Positions 7,699 to 16,327 are shown, counted from the first letter of the stretch. The stretch is DNA of 45,284 nucleotides from an uncultured Clostridia bacterium (GCA_947629785.1 CANRFB010000016.1:1-45284), one strand, 5' to 3'. Notes: generated from the sequence alone by a model not told the origin. Numbers and translations: made by a program.

Positions 7699-8395
7699 CT
7701 CCGCAGGCGCAGATCCGTTCAAAAGCTTCTTCGCCGCATTTCCTGATGATTATTTCTTCCGCTTTCTTGAAAATCGGCGGACGGCTGCCCATGTTGTGGG
7801 CGTCGGTGCCGAGGAGGCTTATGGTTCCGTCCTCTATCATTTTAAGCAGCTTTCCCTTTGAGAACATACCCGCTTCGGCTATGGAAGCGCAGTTCATCTG
7901 GCAGATTATGTTCCTGCCCGATTTGCGTATCCTTTTAATGTCGTCGGGAGTGTTTCCGAAGCTGAGATAGCGTTCGGCGTGGGCGATGATTATCCGATGA
8001 CTGCACCTGTTCAGGAAACTCATGAACTCGCTGAAAAAATTATCATGGAAACGCTCAAACGGAAGTTCGAGAAGAATGTAGTCGGTATCTCCGATACATA
8101 ATTTTCCAAAATCGGGGTCGGAGGACAGGGACGGATAGAAAAATACTTCTGCTCCGAGAACCAGATCGGGCATACAGCGGACGCCCTCCAAGGCGCTGCA
8201 CAGCCTTTCGTAAGACGCCTGACGTCTTTCAAGGAATTTTTGTATATTTTCGTTCTGCCTGTAGAAATGCGGCGTGAGTACGACTTTGTCAACTCCTGCA
8301 TCAGCAAGTGTTTTGAGCATTTTTATAGACTCTTTTGTGTCGGAAGCTCCGTCGTCCATTTTCGGAAGAATGTGTGAGTGGAAGTCAATACGCAT
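7676..8395 (-). CDS. CpsB/YwqE-type PHP-family protein tyrosine phosphatase
   Basis: A 239-residue protein with the PHP metal site: DFHSH at the N-terminus, LTPHF near residue 48, AEVFF near 98, AHAERY near 148 and GTDAHN near 203. This family dephosphorylates bacterial tyrosine kinases using a Mn-type metal cluster. The cognate kinase is very probably the divergent Wzz-BY-kinase gene at 8525, as in cps/eps loci. The ATG at 8395 has AAAGGAG eight bases upstream; upstream in-frame starts lack such a site. Its stop codon lies in a tandem repeat, and an antisense promoter points at its 3' end. Confidence 0.92.
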   Translation of the reverse strand: MRIDFHSHILPKMDDGASDTKESIKMLKTLADAGVDKVVLTPHFYRQNENIQKFLERRQASYERLCSALEGVRCMPDLVLGAEVFFYPSLSSDPDFGKLCIGDTDYILLELPFERFHDNFFSEFMSFLNRCSHRIIIAHAERYLSFGNTPDDIKRIRKSGRNIICQMNCASIAEAGMFSKGKLLKMIEDGTISLLGTDAHNMGSRPPIFKKAEEIIIRKCGEEAFERICACGEKILPTV

Positions 8396-8462
8396 TTTTA
8401 ATGCTCCTTTCTTTTGCAGCACTGTTGTTACCGCTTTTATACGATAAGTATGCTGTACTTTA

Positions 8463-8491
8463 ATTTTACATTCATTGAACGTTAATGTCAA
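8463..8491 (-). promoter_or_regulatory. Sigma-A promoter of the PHP phosphatase gene
   Basis: Minus strand TTGACA (8486-8491), 17-base spacer, TAAAAT (8463-8468). It lies between the divergent phosphatase and kinase genes. No equally clear plus-strand promoter for the kinase was found. Confidence 0.8.
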
Positions 8492-8524
8492 GACCAAGTT
8501 GAAAATTGTGGAGGTAAAAACTTA

Positions 8525-10024
8525 ATGGATATGGAAGAATCACTTGATCTTAGCTTTTTATTCGGGGTTCTGAAAAAGTATTTCTTTATAATTGTGCTTT
8601 CGGCAGTCCTTTGCGGAATAGCCGGATTTACGGTGTCGTATTTTGTAATACCCAAAAAATACGAATCCCGCGCCAAGATATATGTTGAAAACAATAATCA
8701 GGTTTCGGAATCTGTTAACATCAACGATATTAATGCTGCGCAGAAACTGGTAAACACCTGCCAGATCATTTTCAAAAGCAGGACGATGATGGACAATCTT
8801 ATCGCAAACCTTGATCTGCCCTATACAAACGAACAGCTTGACAAAATGATAACTGCAACTTCGGTAAACAGCACCGAGGTCATGGAATTCGTAGTCGAAA
8901 GCCATAGCGCCCTCGAAGCTCAGGAAATAGTAAACGAACTGTTAGTGCTTTCCATAGACGAATTCAAAAGGGTTATAAAATCAGGTTCTATCGAAGTGCT
9001 GGAGTACGGCGAGGTAAATTCCGACCCGTCATTTCCGAATGTACCGCTCATATCAATAGTTGCAGTCCTTATAGGCGCGGTCGTTTCATATATGATAGTT
9101 CTCGTAAAGGATATGCTGGACGTTGTTATCAAACAGGGCGATAATATCGCACAGATGTATGACGTTCCCGTTTTTGCCGAAATAATGGAATTTGAAAGCG
9201 CAAAGTCCGGCGGAAAGTACGGCTATTCACATTACGGAAGCTACGGTTACGGCTACGGCACAAAACCCGAAAAGTCAGACGAGGAGAAAGCCGTTCCCGA
9301 CAACGGATTTTCCGAAAGATTCCTTTCGGACTCCACGCCTTTTGCAATTACCGAAGCCTACAATACCGCAAGAACCAACACAATGTTTGCAATATCTACC
9401 AGCGGCAGAAAGATAATTGCCGTTACAAGTTCCAATCCGTCAGAGGGTAAAAGTACCACCTGCTCGAACTTCGCGATATGCTTTGCAAATGCGGGATTCA
9501 AAGTTCTGCTTGTGGAGTGCGACCTCAGAAAGCCTACAATGGCAAAGAACTTCAATCTGAAACCAAAGTACGGACTTTCCTCCGTACTGGGCGGCTTCTG
9601 CACGGTAAACGACGCAATAAACAAAGATGTAATAAAGAATCTCGATATTATATCCGCGGGAGATATTCCGCCGAATCCGTCTGAACTTCTGGGTTCGGAA
9701 TCAATGAGAACATTCCTCAGTATGTCTTCCGAAAGCTACGACTATGTTTTCCTTGATACACCGCCTGTAAATGTAGTTACCGACTCTCAGCTGATGAACG
9801 ATGTTGTTGCGGGTATCATCTTCGTAGTAAAAGAAGGTTCCACGACACACCCAGATGTTGAATCCGCACTTGAAAAGATACGCCTTGCAAACGGTAAGGT
9901 CCTCGGCTTTGTAAAGACGTTCGGCAAAGCGGGAAAATCCGGAAGATACGGCAAAAAGTATTCCTACAGTGCATATAAATACGGTTATTCCTCTTACGGA
10001 AGTAAGGACAGCAGCAACGGCTGA
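8525..10024 (+). CDS. Wzz-domain/BY-kinase fusion (polysaccharide co-polymerase and tyrosine autokinase)
   Basis: A 499-residue inner-membrane protein. Residues 1-190 are a Wzz-type chain-length module: a helix at about 19-40, VIPKKYESRAKIYV, and a second helix at about 177-200. From about 280 the ATPase domain has Walker A (SNPSEGKSTT), Walker A' (LLVECDLRKP) and Walker B (YVFLDTPP). The C-terminus has a tyrosine cluster (GRYGKKYSYSAYKYGYSSYG), the usual autophosphorylation tail. A second Tyr/Gly-rich cluster (KYGYSHYGSYGYGYG, about residues 235-249) lies between membrane and kinase parts, which is unusual. In most Firmicutes these two modules are separate proteins. GGAGGT precedes the ATG by about ten bases. 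First gene of the polysaccharide cluster. Confidence 0.95.
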   Translation: MDMEESLDLSFLFGVLKKYFFIIVLSAVLCGIAGFTVSYFVIPKKYESRAKIYVENNNQVSESVNINDINAAQKLVNTCQIIFKSRTMMDNLIANLDLPYTNEQLDKMITATSVNSTEVMEFVVESHSALEAQEIVNELLVLSIDEFKRVIKSGSIEVLEYGEVNSDPSFPNVPLISIVAVLIGAVVSYMIVLVKDMLDVVIKQGDNIAQMYDVPVFAEIMEFESAKSGGKYGYSHYGSYGYGYGTKPEKSDEEKAVPDNGFSERFLSDSTPFAITEAYNTARTNTMFAISTSGRKIIAVTSSNPSEGKSTTCSNFAICFANAGFKVLLVECDLRKPTMAKNFNLKPKYGLSSVLGGFCTVNDAINKDVIKNLDIISAGDIPPNPSELLGSESMRTFLSMSSESYDYVFLDTPPVNVVTDSQLMNDVVAGIIFVVKEGSTTHPDVESALEKIRLANGKVLGFVKTFGKAGKSGRYGKKYSYSAYKYGYSSYGSKDSSNG

Positions 10025-10083
10025 TAGTTTTACCGAACAGTATATAAGGAGGTATGCCTACCGCAAGGCAGGCGTTTCTGAAT

Positions 10084-11421
10084 ATGGCAATATATTATTT
10101 CTTGCTGGCGGGAGTTATCATAGCAGGCGTGCCGCTTTGCAGTCCGAAATGCGGAAGATCCGGAAAGATAATTTACTGCTGTCTGGCGGCAGTGGTATTC
10201 ATCTTTATTTCGGCTATGAGATTTCAGGTAGGGTACGACTACAATGCTTACGGCAGTATGTATTTCAATATGAGATATATGTATCCGGAGGATCTCATAA
10301 TAAGACGAGAAGAAAAAGGCTTTCTCATTCCTTTGTATGCTCTTAATGTCGGCGTGGAAGGTTATAAAGCGGTATTTGTCTATACTTCCATAGTCATCTA
10401 TGCGGCTACATTCTATCTTATATACAGGAATTCGTCCTGTCCTTGGATAAGCGTTGCGGCTTACCTTTGCTTCGGCTTGTTTTTCAATTCCCTTTGCTTT
10501 TTAAGGCAGGTCATGGCGGCGCTTGTAATACTTTACGGTTTCAAATACATTGACAAGAAGATACCGTGGAGGTATTTTGTGCTTGCACTTGCGGCTGCCG
10601 CGTTCCACTGGTCGGCATTGATAATGCTGCCGATGTTCTTCCTGCTGAAAATAAAGCCGAGTTACATATATGCCGGAATTGTTGCGGCGGGCACTGTTAT
10701 AGGCTGCATTTTTTCCAAAAAGCTGATGCTGTTTGCAATTGATCATTTGTATATGTATAAGGGATACGATCCGACTACAAGCGTTGAAGCTATGAACGGA
10801 CTTGGTCCGCACTACACGATCATTTACGCGGTGATATTTATTATCAGCTTTGTTTTCCGTGAAAGACTTATCAAGAAAAATCATGCCAATGCTGTATATA
10901 TAAACTGCATGATGTATACGACGGTATTTGAGGCGTTCGGACTGCGTCATGCGATACTTTCAAGGTTTGTGCTTCTGACTTATATGCCGGCGCTGCTGTA
11001 TATGCTTCCCGATCTGGTTTCGGTGATCAAAGAGTTTATAACCGAAAAGCTGAACTCAAAGGGCACGAATTTTGTACGGGGCATAAATATATGCGCGGTA
11101 TCGCTTTCCGCGGTATTTGCGGTCGGTTGCTATACAATACTGATGTTTACCGACGAGAGCGGCGTTGTTCCGTATGTTTCCCAGATGAACAAGCCTTATG
11201 AGATATTCGAGGAAATAGTTGACAATGAGGAGGACAGTGAAGAAGAGGAGGAACAGTGGATCTCCGAGGATATGGAAGAAAACAGAGAAGATTATATAGA
11301 TATACCGGAAATTGATGGATATGACGATGTTTCGGACGAATATGACGATTGGAATGACGAGGAACTAAGCGACGAAGAACTTGAACAAATGCTTATGGAC
11401 GAACTGGCAGGCTTATCGTGA
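10084..11421 (+). CDS. EpsG-like O-antigen/EPS polymerase with an acidic tail
   Basis: A multi-helix membrane protein (about 10 helices) of 445 residues. EpsG signatures are FQVGYDYNAYGSMYFNM near residue 50 and FLRQVMAALVILYGFKYI followed by AAAFHWSALIML near 140-180. It probably polymerises exopolysaccharide repeat units at the outer face of the membrane. The last 75 residues, from about IFEEIVDNEEDSEEEEEQ, are extremely Asp/Glu-rich and not part of the family fold. An AAGGAGGT directly abuts an upstream in-frame ATG at 10054, leaving no spacing, so the ATG at 10084 (MAIYYFLLAG) is preferred; the start remains uncertain. It follows the BY-kinase by 60 bases. Confidence 0.87.
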   Translation: MAIYYFLLAGVIIAGVPLCSPKCGRSGKIIYCCLAAVVFIFISAMRFQVGYDYNAYGSMYFNMRYMYPEDLIIRREEKGFLIPLYALNVGVEGYKAVFVYTSIVIYAATFYLIYRNSSCPWISVAAYLCFGLFFNSLCFLRQVMAALVILYGFKYIDKKIPWRYFVLALAAAAFHWSALIMLPMFFLLKIKPSYIYAGIVAAGTVIGCIFSKKLMLFAIDHLYMYKGYDPTTSVEAMNGLGPHYTIIYAVIFIISFVFRERLIKKNHANAVYINCMMYTTVFEAFGLRHAILSRFVLLTYMPALLYMLPDLVSVIKEFITEKLNSKGTNFVRGINICAVSLSAVFAVGCYTILMFTDESGVVPYVSQMNKPYEIFEEIVDNEEDSEEEEEQWISEDMEENREDYIDIPEIDGYDDVSDEYDDWNDEELSDEELEQMLMDELAGLS

Positions 11422-11471
11422 TCCCGCTTTGCAGGACTCCGGTGCGGTCAAGTCAATAAAAGGAGAATTAT

Positions 11472-11975
11472 ATGGAAAAACATGATTCGGATCATGTAAG
11501 GCAAAAAAGCAGTTACAGCCTTTGTGAAAATATGTTTATAACATTCATTATAACTTTTGCGGCGGCTGCCACGTTTTTTGAAGGTTATATGCCGGAAAGT
11601 TTTGTGAAAATTTATCGCTTTTTTATGTGTTTTGCTTGTGTTGTCACATGGTTATGGACATCTTTTTCCGGCGGTGCAAGAGAAAAGTGGAGATTTCTGA
11701 TCTACACGGTGATATTCTGGTTATTGCCGTTTGCGGTGACATTTCTTTCAAATGACGGACCGGAATTTTGCAGAATGAGTCTTACTCTGTACTCGCTGTC
11801 GGAATTCTTCGGAATGATGTTTATAACACCGGCGGAACAGATAGGCAGTTCATTGAACATGGGCGCTGTTCCGGTAATACTTATTTTAATGCTGATATGT
11901 GTATTTGCATTTCTTGCGGGTAATTTCATGTCAGAAAAACTTAAAAAAGGTAATTACGCTTTTATAAAGTGTTAA
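11472..11975 (+). CDS. Small membrane protein of unknown function
   Basis: A 167-residue protein with four predicted membrane helices (about 20-38, 48-67, 75-94, 133-155) and a short basic tail ending FIKC. The N-terminus is polar (MEKHDSDHVRQKSSYS). AAAGGAG precedes the ATG by seven bases. It lies between the EPS polymerase and a secreted protein, so an accessory role in surface polysaccharide assembly is possible, but no family is recognised. Confidence 0.75.
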   Translation: MEKHDSDHVRQKSSYSLCENMFITFIITFAAAATFFEGYMPESFVKIYRFFMCFACVVTWLWTSFSGGAREKWRFLIYTVIFWLLPFAVTFLSNDGPEFCRMSLTLYSLSEFFGMMFITPAEQIGSSLNMGAVPVILILMLICVFAFLAGNFMSEKLKKGNYAFIKC

Positions 11976-12007
11976 TTATAATTGTTAGAGAAAGGAGGAG
12001 ATTTACC

Positions 12008-12637
12008 ATGAGAAATGGTATGAAAAGAACCCTGAGCGTAGCTCTTACTTTCATTACTGTAGCTGCAACTGCTGCAACAGCTTATGCAACAGGTTACTCA
12101 CAGCCTATTGAAGTTCCTGCTGCTGTTGTTGAATCTGTAGCTGCTCCTAAAGCAGATATTGATGAAGCTGTAAAGGATCTTGAAGATCTCGCAGTTGAAG
12201 CTGCTGATGCTGATGACGGCGAGGAAGCTCCTGTCGTTCAGAAAGAAGTTAAGTCTACATCAAACCTGCCTGTAAGTGCTTCTGCTATCAAGTCACTCAG
12301 ATCGCTCGCAAAGAGCGACAAGGACGCTGTTCTGGAATTTGTTGCTCCTAAGGCTACACTTTCTATTGCTGCTTCCACAATCAAGAGTGTCAAGAAGGTA
12401 GACCTTTCTTCTAAGGTTTACAGCACAGATAAGAAGGCCGTAATTGATTTCAGATCAAATAAGACTTTCGGCTGTGAAGTAAAAGTTACTTTTACAGACT
12501 GCAAGATGAGCGCAGCTAGGCTCAAGAATGCCAAGGTTTACTGCGATGGCGAACTCGTTGACATCGAAATCGAATTCGATGAAGATGGCAACCCTGTTAT
12601 TGCTATAACCAAGGGCGGTAAGTGGGAGATCAAGTAA
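12008..12637 (+). CDS. Secreted surface protein, probably highly expressed
   Basis: A 209-residue protein with a signal peptide (MRNGMKRTLSVALTFITVAA, probable cleavage after AYA near residue 30). Then come an acidic Ala/Glu-rich stretch and a folded C-terminal part with two similar segments (NLPVSASAIKSLRSLAK and ATLSIAASTIKSVKKVDLS). It ends DGNPVIAITKGGKWEIK, a pattern shared with the end of the next gene. Codon use differs from its neighbours: Ala is nearly always GCT/GCA, Lys mostly AAG and Pro CCT, which suggests strong expression. AAAGGAGG precedes the ATG at 12008. Two hairpins follow it. Family not recognised; it may be a structural component of the cell surface or matrix. Confidence 0.85.
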   Translation: MRNGMKRTLSVALTFITVAATAATAYATGYSQPIEVPAAVVESVAAPKADIDEAVKDLEDLAVEAADADDGEEAPVVQKEVKSTSNLPVSASAIKSLRSLAKSDKDAVLEFVAPKATLSIAASTIKSVKKVDLSSKVYSTDKKAVIDFRSNKTFGCEVKVTFTDCKMSAARLKNAKVYCDGELVDIEIEFDEDGNPVIAITKGGKWEIK

Positions 12638-12663
12638 TTGATTTCTTCTTATCGTTAATCGTT

Positions 12664-12683
12664 CAGGCGCCGAAAGGCGTCTG
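12664..12683 (+). other. Short GAAA-tetraloop hairpin
   Basis: CAGGCGCC-GAAA-GGCGTCTG, an 8-bp stem with one G-U pair, directly before a much longer hairpin. It may stabilise the 3' end of the upstream mRNA. Confidence 0.7.
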
Positions 12684-12730
12684 AGCGGTTACGAAATATA
12701 CTTTGCTGAAAGGTGTATTTCGTAACCGCT
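12684..12730 (+). terminator. Long hairpin between the secreted protein and the TPR-PASTA gene
   Basis: An 18-bp stem (agcggttacgaaatatac with gtgtatttcgtaaccgct, one G-U) and an 11-nt loop, followed by TTAATTTA. The U-tract is imperfect, so it is likely a partial terminator or RNA-processing and stabilising element that lowers expression of the downstream gene. Confidence 0.7.
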
Positions 12731-12763
12731 TTAATTTACTAATAAAGATCGGAGTTATAAATT

Positions 12764-14116
12764 ATGCCTGCAAGGAAACAGATAATTATTATAAGTATGG
12801 TTTTTGTTCTGGTTGCGATCATTATTGTAGCCGTTATAGGAAAACAGGGCGAGGGTTCTGTTGACGATACTCTTACAGCGGCAAAAGAATATTATGACAA
12901 ACTGGACTACGATAAGGCTATTGCTTTGTACAATAATGTGCTTAACAGCGATGATGAATGTACAGACGCTTATATCGGTCTTGCCGAAGCTTATATAGCT
13001 AAGGACAATATTTCCAAGGCTGCCGAAATACTTGAACGCGGTCTTGAATGTGCGGAAAACAGCGACCTTATCTACGAAAAATATTCGGAATTTGCCGAGG
13101 AGTACGGGGAAATCAATTCCGCTGAATTTGAAAATGAACCTGAAGATGAATTTGACGGCGAATTCATCGATAACGTGCCTGAAATTACGGAGCCTGTTCC
13201 CGTGGAAACCGCTGTCGCCGAGCCGACCGATGCTGTTACGGAAACTACAACGGCTGTTCCCGAAACCACCGCTCCGCCGCAGACAACAACTGCCGCACCG
13301 CAGACAACAACTGCTGCGCCTGTAACGACAACTGCGCCTGTAACAACAAGAGTTGTTACAACTACCACCGTTCCGAAAACAACTACAGCCGCGACTACCA
13401 CTACTATGAAACCTACCATTGAAATGCCGAATTTTATCGGAATGGATAAGGACGAGGCTGTAAAACTTGCAAAGCAGCTGAAAATTGACCTGAGCCTTAA
13501 ATATGACAAAAATGATACATATGAAAATAACATAATATATTATCAGAGTCACAGAGCGGGAAGTATGGTTTCCGAAAAGACCGATGTTGAAGTTTATGTT
13601 TGTGTGAACGACAAAAAGAAAGTCACAGAGGACGACTTGAAACTTCAGAATTTCTACAATGCAATTAAAACTTTCGGCGATTCAAACAGCAAGATCGCAA
13701 ATGTCGTTCTTAATGAAAAGAATTATGTTGTTACAGTCACCGTAAGTTCTTTCAAAGGTCTGAAGATCAGCAAAGAAGTGGCGGAAGAATTCACTAAATG
13801 CAAAAATGCTGTGCTTATAGTAAAAAGTTCGTCAATGTCAATGACAATAAATTCTTCTTCCGTTACGTCCGGAGAAATGAACCTTTCAGCCGATTCCTAC
13901 GAAAATGAAAATAGATGTTCGCTTACAATGTCGGCATTGGGAAGCCTTAACTATACTGCAGGCGTTACCATTCTGGACAGCAGTATACCTGCGGACGATC
14001 TGAAAAAAATGACAATTCATTACGATAACAAAAAAGCCGCAGCAAGCTTTACGGTGGATTCCAACGGCAAACCCGTTATAACCGTAAGCAGCGGCGGAAC
14101 ATACACAATTTACTAA
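12764..14116 (+). CDS. Membrane-anchored TPR - Thr-rich linker - PASTA protein
   Basis: A 450-residue protein: an N-terminal membrane helix (residues 7-27), two TPR-like repeats (about 33-100; AKEYYDKLDYDKAIALYNNV and YIGLAEAYIAKDNISKAAEI), an acidic stretch, and about 75 residues of Thr/Pro/Ala-rich linker (140-220). A single PASTA domain follows (about 222-285; MPNFIGMDKDEAVKLAKQL). The C-terminal beta-rich module ends NGKPVITVSSGGTYTIY, matching the end of the preceding secreted protein. PASTA domains bind peptidoglycan or muropeptides in kinases and penicillin-binding proteins. The layout suggests a wall-spanning scaffold beside the polysaccharide machinery. CGGAG precedes the ATG by nine bases. 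Confidence 0.88.
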   Translation: MPARKQIIIISMVFVLVAIIIVAVIGKQGEGSVDDTLTAAKEYYDKLDYDKAIALYNNVLNSDDECTDAYIGLAEAYIAKDNISKAAEILERGLECAENSDLIYEKYSEFAEEYGEINSAEFENEPEDEFDGEFIDNVPEITEPVPVETAVAEPTDAVTETTTAVPETTAPPQTTTAAPQTTTAAPVTTTAPVTTRVVTTTTVPKTTTAATTTTMKPTIEMPNFIGMDKDEAVKLAKQLKIDLSLKYDKNDTYENNIIYYQSHRAGSMVSEKTDVEVYVCVNDKKKVTEDDLKLQNFYNAIKTFGDSNSKIANVVLNEKNYVVTVTVSSFKGLKISKEVAEEFTKCKNAVLIVKSSSMSMTINSSSVTSGEMNLSADSYENENRCSLTMSALGSLNYTAGVTILDSSIPADDLKKMTIHYDNKKAAASFTVDSNGKPVITVSSGGTYTIY

Positions 14117-14121
14117 AATAA

Positions 14122-14166
14122 AAGGACCTGATGCGCAGAAAGCGGAATCAGGTCCTTATTATTTTT
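14122..14166. terminator. Bidirectional intrinsic terminator
   Basis: An 11-bp stem (aaggacctgat with atcaggtcctt) and a 14-nt loop. It has ATTATTTTT after it on the plus strand and TTTTATTTTAG on the minus strand. It ends the polysaccharide cluster and the convergent kinase/esterase unit. Confidence 0.85.
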
Positions 14167-14172
14167 ATAATT

Positions 14173-15114
14173 TTAGTATTTGAAACTGCTGCCGCCGATA
14201 AACTCCCGTACAAGGGAATCGGACGGCACATTTTTTCCCGAAAGCGGGTCAAGCTCGTTCAGAGTCCTGACAAGTTCACGATAGTCCTCAATATCCGCGG
14301 AGAAATCATCGGGATTTTTCAGTTCGTTCATTATCATTGACTTGTAAACGGAAGGTTCGTATGCAAGGAATGTATCAATGTCAAAATGCGCGCGTCCTTT
14401 GTGGGGCATGATGTAAAGATCTTCGCCGCGGGTCACGCTGGGCAGCATAGAAAAAACTTCCTTTGCGCTTCTGCCGCGGAAAAGTTTATCACGGCACAGC
14501 CGCCGCATTAACCTTATAAGCCGTGGGTGGAGAAGGGTCCCGTCACTGTTTCTTATTCTTGTACGGACGCTGACATAAACGCAGGTGGTGAAATCGTCGG
14601 TATCGCCTGTTACCTGCGGATTAAGTGCATGAATTCCCTCGATAATGATAATTTCGTCCTTTTGGCGGCGGATAGTTTCGCCGCGGCTGCGGCTCTGGGT
14701 CTTGAAGTTAAAGCGGGGAATATCAACAGGTTCGCAGCGGGAAAGCATTTCAAGATGTTCCGAAAACAGCGGTATGTCCATTCTCAAAGGGGATTCAAGG
14801 TCGATGTTTCCGTTTTCGTCCCGCGGAATTTCGCCTACTCCGTTGGGCAGGAAATAATTATCCATGGAAATGATATGCACGGCAAGACCTTTTTCCTTTA
14901 ATCTCTGACCGATACGAAGCGCGCCCGTGGTTTTCCCCGAACCCGATGGTCCCGAAACCAGAACAAGAGGGCGTTTTTTGCGGTCCATGTAAATTTTCTC
15001 AGCGGCTTCGGCAATTCCCTGTTTGTAGATGTCCTCACATTTTCTGATATATGCCGCGGTATCGGCGGAAAGCCCGCCGTTAATTTTTGAAGCGTCAATA
15101 AAGTTTGTTACCAT
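14173..15114 (-). CDS. Uridine kinase-like nucleoside kinase (PRK/Udk family)
   Basis: A 313-residue P-loop kinase with GPSGSGKTT near residue 58, the substrate loop ISMDNYFLP near 85 and the strand IIIIEGIHALNP near 160. The length and the leader of about 45 residues before the P-loop fit the larger uridine-kinase-like group of Firmicutes rather than Udk itself. It phosphorylates a nucleoside or similar small alcohol using ATP or GTP; the true substrate is unknown. The ATG at 15114 has GGTGA seven bases upstream; a GTG at 15123 overlaps that site. It follows the esterase gene by 22 bases and shares its promoter. Confidence 0.85.
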   Translation of the reverse strand: MVTNFIDASKINGGLSADTAAYIRKCEDIYKQGIAEAAEKIYMDRKKRPLVLVSGPSGSGKTTGALRIGQRLKEKGLAVHIISMDNYFLPNGVGEIPRDENGNIDLESPLRMDIPLFSEHLEMLSRCEPVDIPRFNFKTQSRSRGETIRRQKDEIIIIEGIHALNPQVTGDTDDFTTCVYVSVRTRIRNSDGTLLHPRLIRLMRRLCRDKLFRGRSAKEVFSMLPSVTRGEDLYIMPHKGRAHFDIDTFLAYEPSVYKSMIMNELKNPDDFSADIEDYRELVRTLNELDPLSGKNVPSDSLVREFIGGSSFKY

Positions 15115-15136
15115 GGCGTTCACCGTTTTGCCGGAT

Positions 15137-16327
15137 TTAAAGTCCGAGTATGGACTTTATCTCGGCGGCAAGCTTTTCGGAAGCCTTGTCATGGGTTGTA
15201 ACGGACGGGTGCCAGTCTGCGGAATATCCGTCGGCGGGGTCCTGAACGTCAAATTTCATAGTGGAAATGTTCGTGTCGCCCGTTTCGGAAGAGTATGTAT
15301 CCACGGCTTTCTGAACGCTTGGGAAAAGCCTGTCTCCCATGATTCCGAGAGTGCAGAGTATCCGTGCGTCGGGGTTGTTGGCACGGATAGTTTTAAGGAA
15401 TTCCACATAGCCCGCGGAATATTCGTCCTGCTTGGCGGCATCGTCTTTGGTGTAGCTGTCGTCATTTGTGCCGAGATTTACAACAATGAGGTCGGGCTGA
15501 CGCTTGCTGAAATCCCAGTCTACATTTGACGGATTGAAGCTTGAACTTGACGACCAGCAGTAGCCGAGTTTAGTGTAGAACTGCGGCACTGTCTGGGCGG
15601 AAACCTTTTCGTCATTGTTTGTGTAGCCCGATATAATTCCATAACCGCTGAAAGATACCATGCTGTAGTCGGCATTGAGCGCCTGAGCCGTTTTATAGGC
15701 GTATGCTTTGGTAACGTCCTCGGTCTTTGTGGCAAAATGGTTATCCTTGTTGGGGTCGTCTGCGCCGTAGCCGCAGGTTATGGAATCGCCTATAAATTCA
15801 ATGAACAGGTCTTTGTCGGGAGTGGGGGTTATGGGCGTTCCCATAACGGTTATATTGTCAATGGAAAATGTTGACATGGGCGATTCGGAAAGTTTTACAA
15901 TGGAAACGGTAACGTCCTGAGCGGTATCTGAGGAGAAAACGTCGTATTTTTCGGAAATTTTGTCTATCATATCGTCTACAACGCGTTCGCCGTTGACGTA
16001 AATTCCCACACGCGCCTGATTGTCCGAGGGGGCGAGGGCGGTGGAGTCGCCCTTTATTGAAACGGTGCATTTCGTGCCCGTGAATGAAAATTCCGCGCCT
16101 GTTCCCGAAAGTGCGCAGTAGAGCCTGTCCTCATGGTAATATGTACGTCCCAAGGGCTTGATGTTATCATAATTGGCTTTGTAAGCAGTTTCAGTGTTCA
16201 TATCGTAAGATACCTCCGTAGCAGTAGTTTCGGCGGAATTATCCGCGGTGCTTGTCTGACAGCCTGCAAAAAGCATTGCCGAAAGTGCGGCTGCACTTAA
16301 CAGCGGCAATATTCTGAATTTTTTCAT
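15137..16327 (-). CDS. SGNH/GDSL esterase lipoprotein, CE2-like (acetyl-xylan esterase type)
   Basis: A 396-residue lipoprotein with lipobox LFAGC (Cys near 23). An N-terminal beta-sandwich (about 50-165; YYHEDRLYCALSGTGAEFSF) precedes an SGNH hydrolase domain. Its block I is FIEFIGDSITCGYG, block III LIVVNLGTNDDS and block V SADWHPS. This jelly-roll plus SGNH order is the layout of carbohydrate esterase family 2, which removes acetyl groups from plant polysaccharides. As a lipoprotein it would work on the outer face of the membrane. No dockerin or carbohydrate-binding module is present. AAAGGA lies about 11 bases before the ATG. It is odd that it is followed by a nucleoside kinase gene. Confidence 0.87.
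   Translation of the reverse strand: MKKFRILPLLSAAALSAMLFAGCQTSTADNSAETTATEVSYDMNTETAYKANYDNIKPLGRTYYHEDRLYCALSGTGAEFSFTGTKCTVSIKGDSTALAPSDNQARVGIYVNGERVVDDMIDKISEKYDVFSSDTAQDVTVSIVKLSESPMSTFSIDNITVMGTPITPTPDKDLFIEFIGDSITCGYGADDPNKDNHFATKTEDVTKAYAYKTAQALNADYSMVSFSGYGIISGYTNNDEKVSAQTVPQFYTKLGYCWSSSSSFNPSNVDWDFSKRQPDLIVVNLGTNDDSYTKDDAAKQDEYSAGYVEFLKTIRANNPDARILCTLGIMGDRLFPSVQKAVDTYSSETGDTNISTMKFDVQDPADGYSADWHPSVTTHDKASEKLAAEIKSILGL

Noticed and set aside
7465..7970. Plus-strand open frames after the orphan promoter
   Set aside because: They have no ribosome binding site and run through tandem repeats and antisense to the PHP gene.
12755..13552. Open frame of 265 codons antisense to the TPR-PASTA gene
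   Set aside because: Its Ser/Gly/Arg-rich protein mirrors the Thr-rich linker on the other strand; no ribosome binding site.
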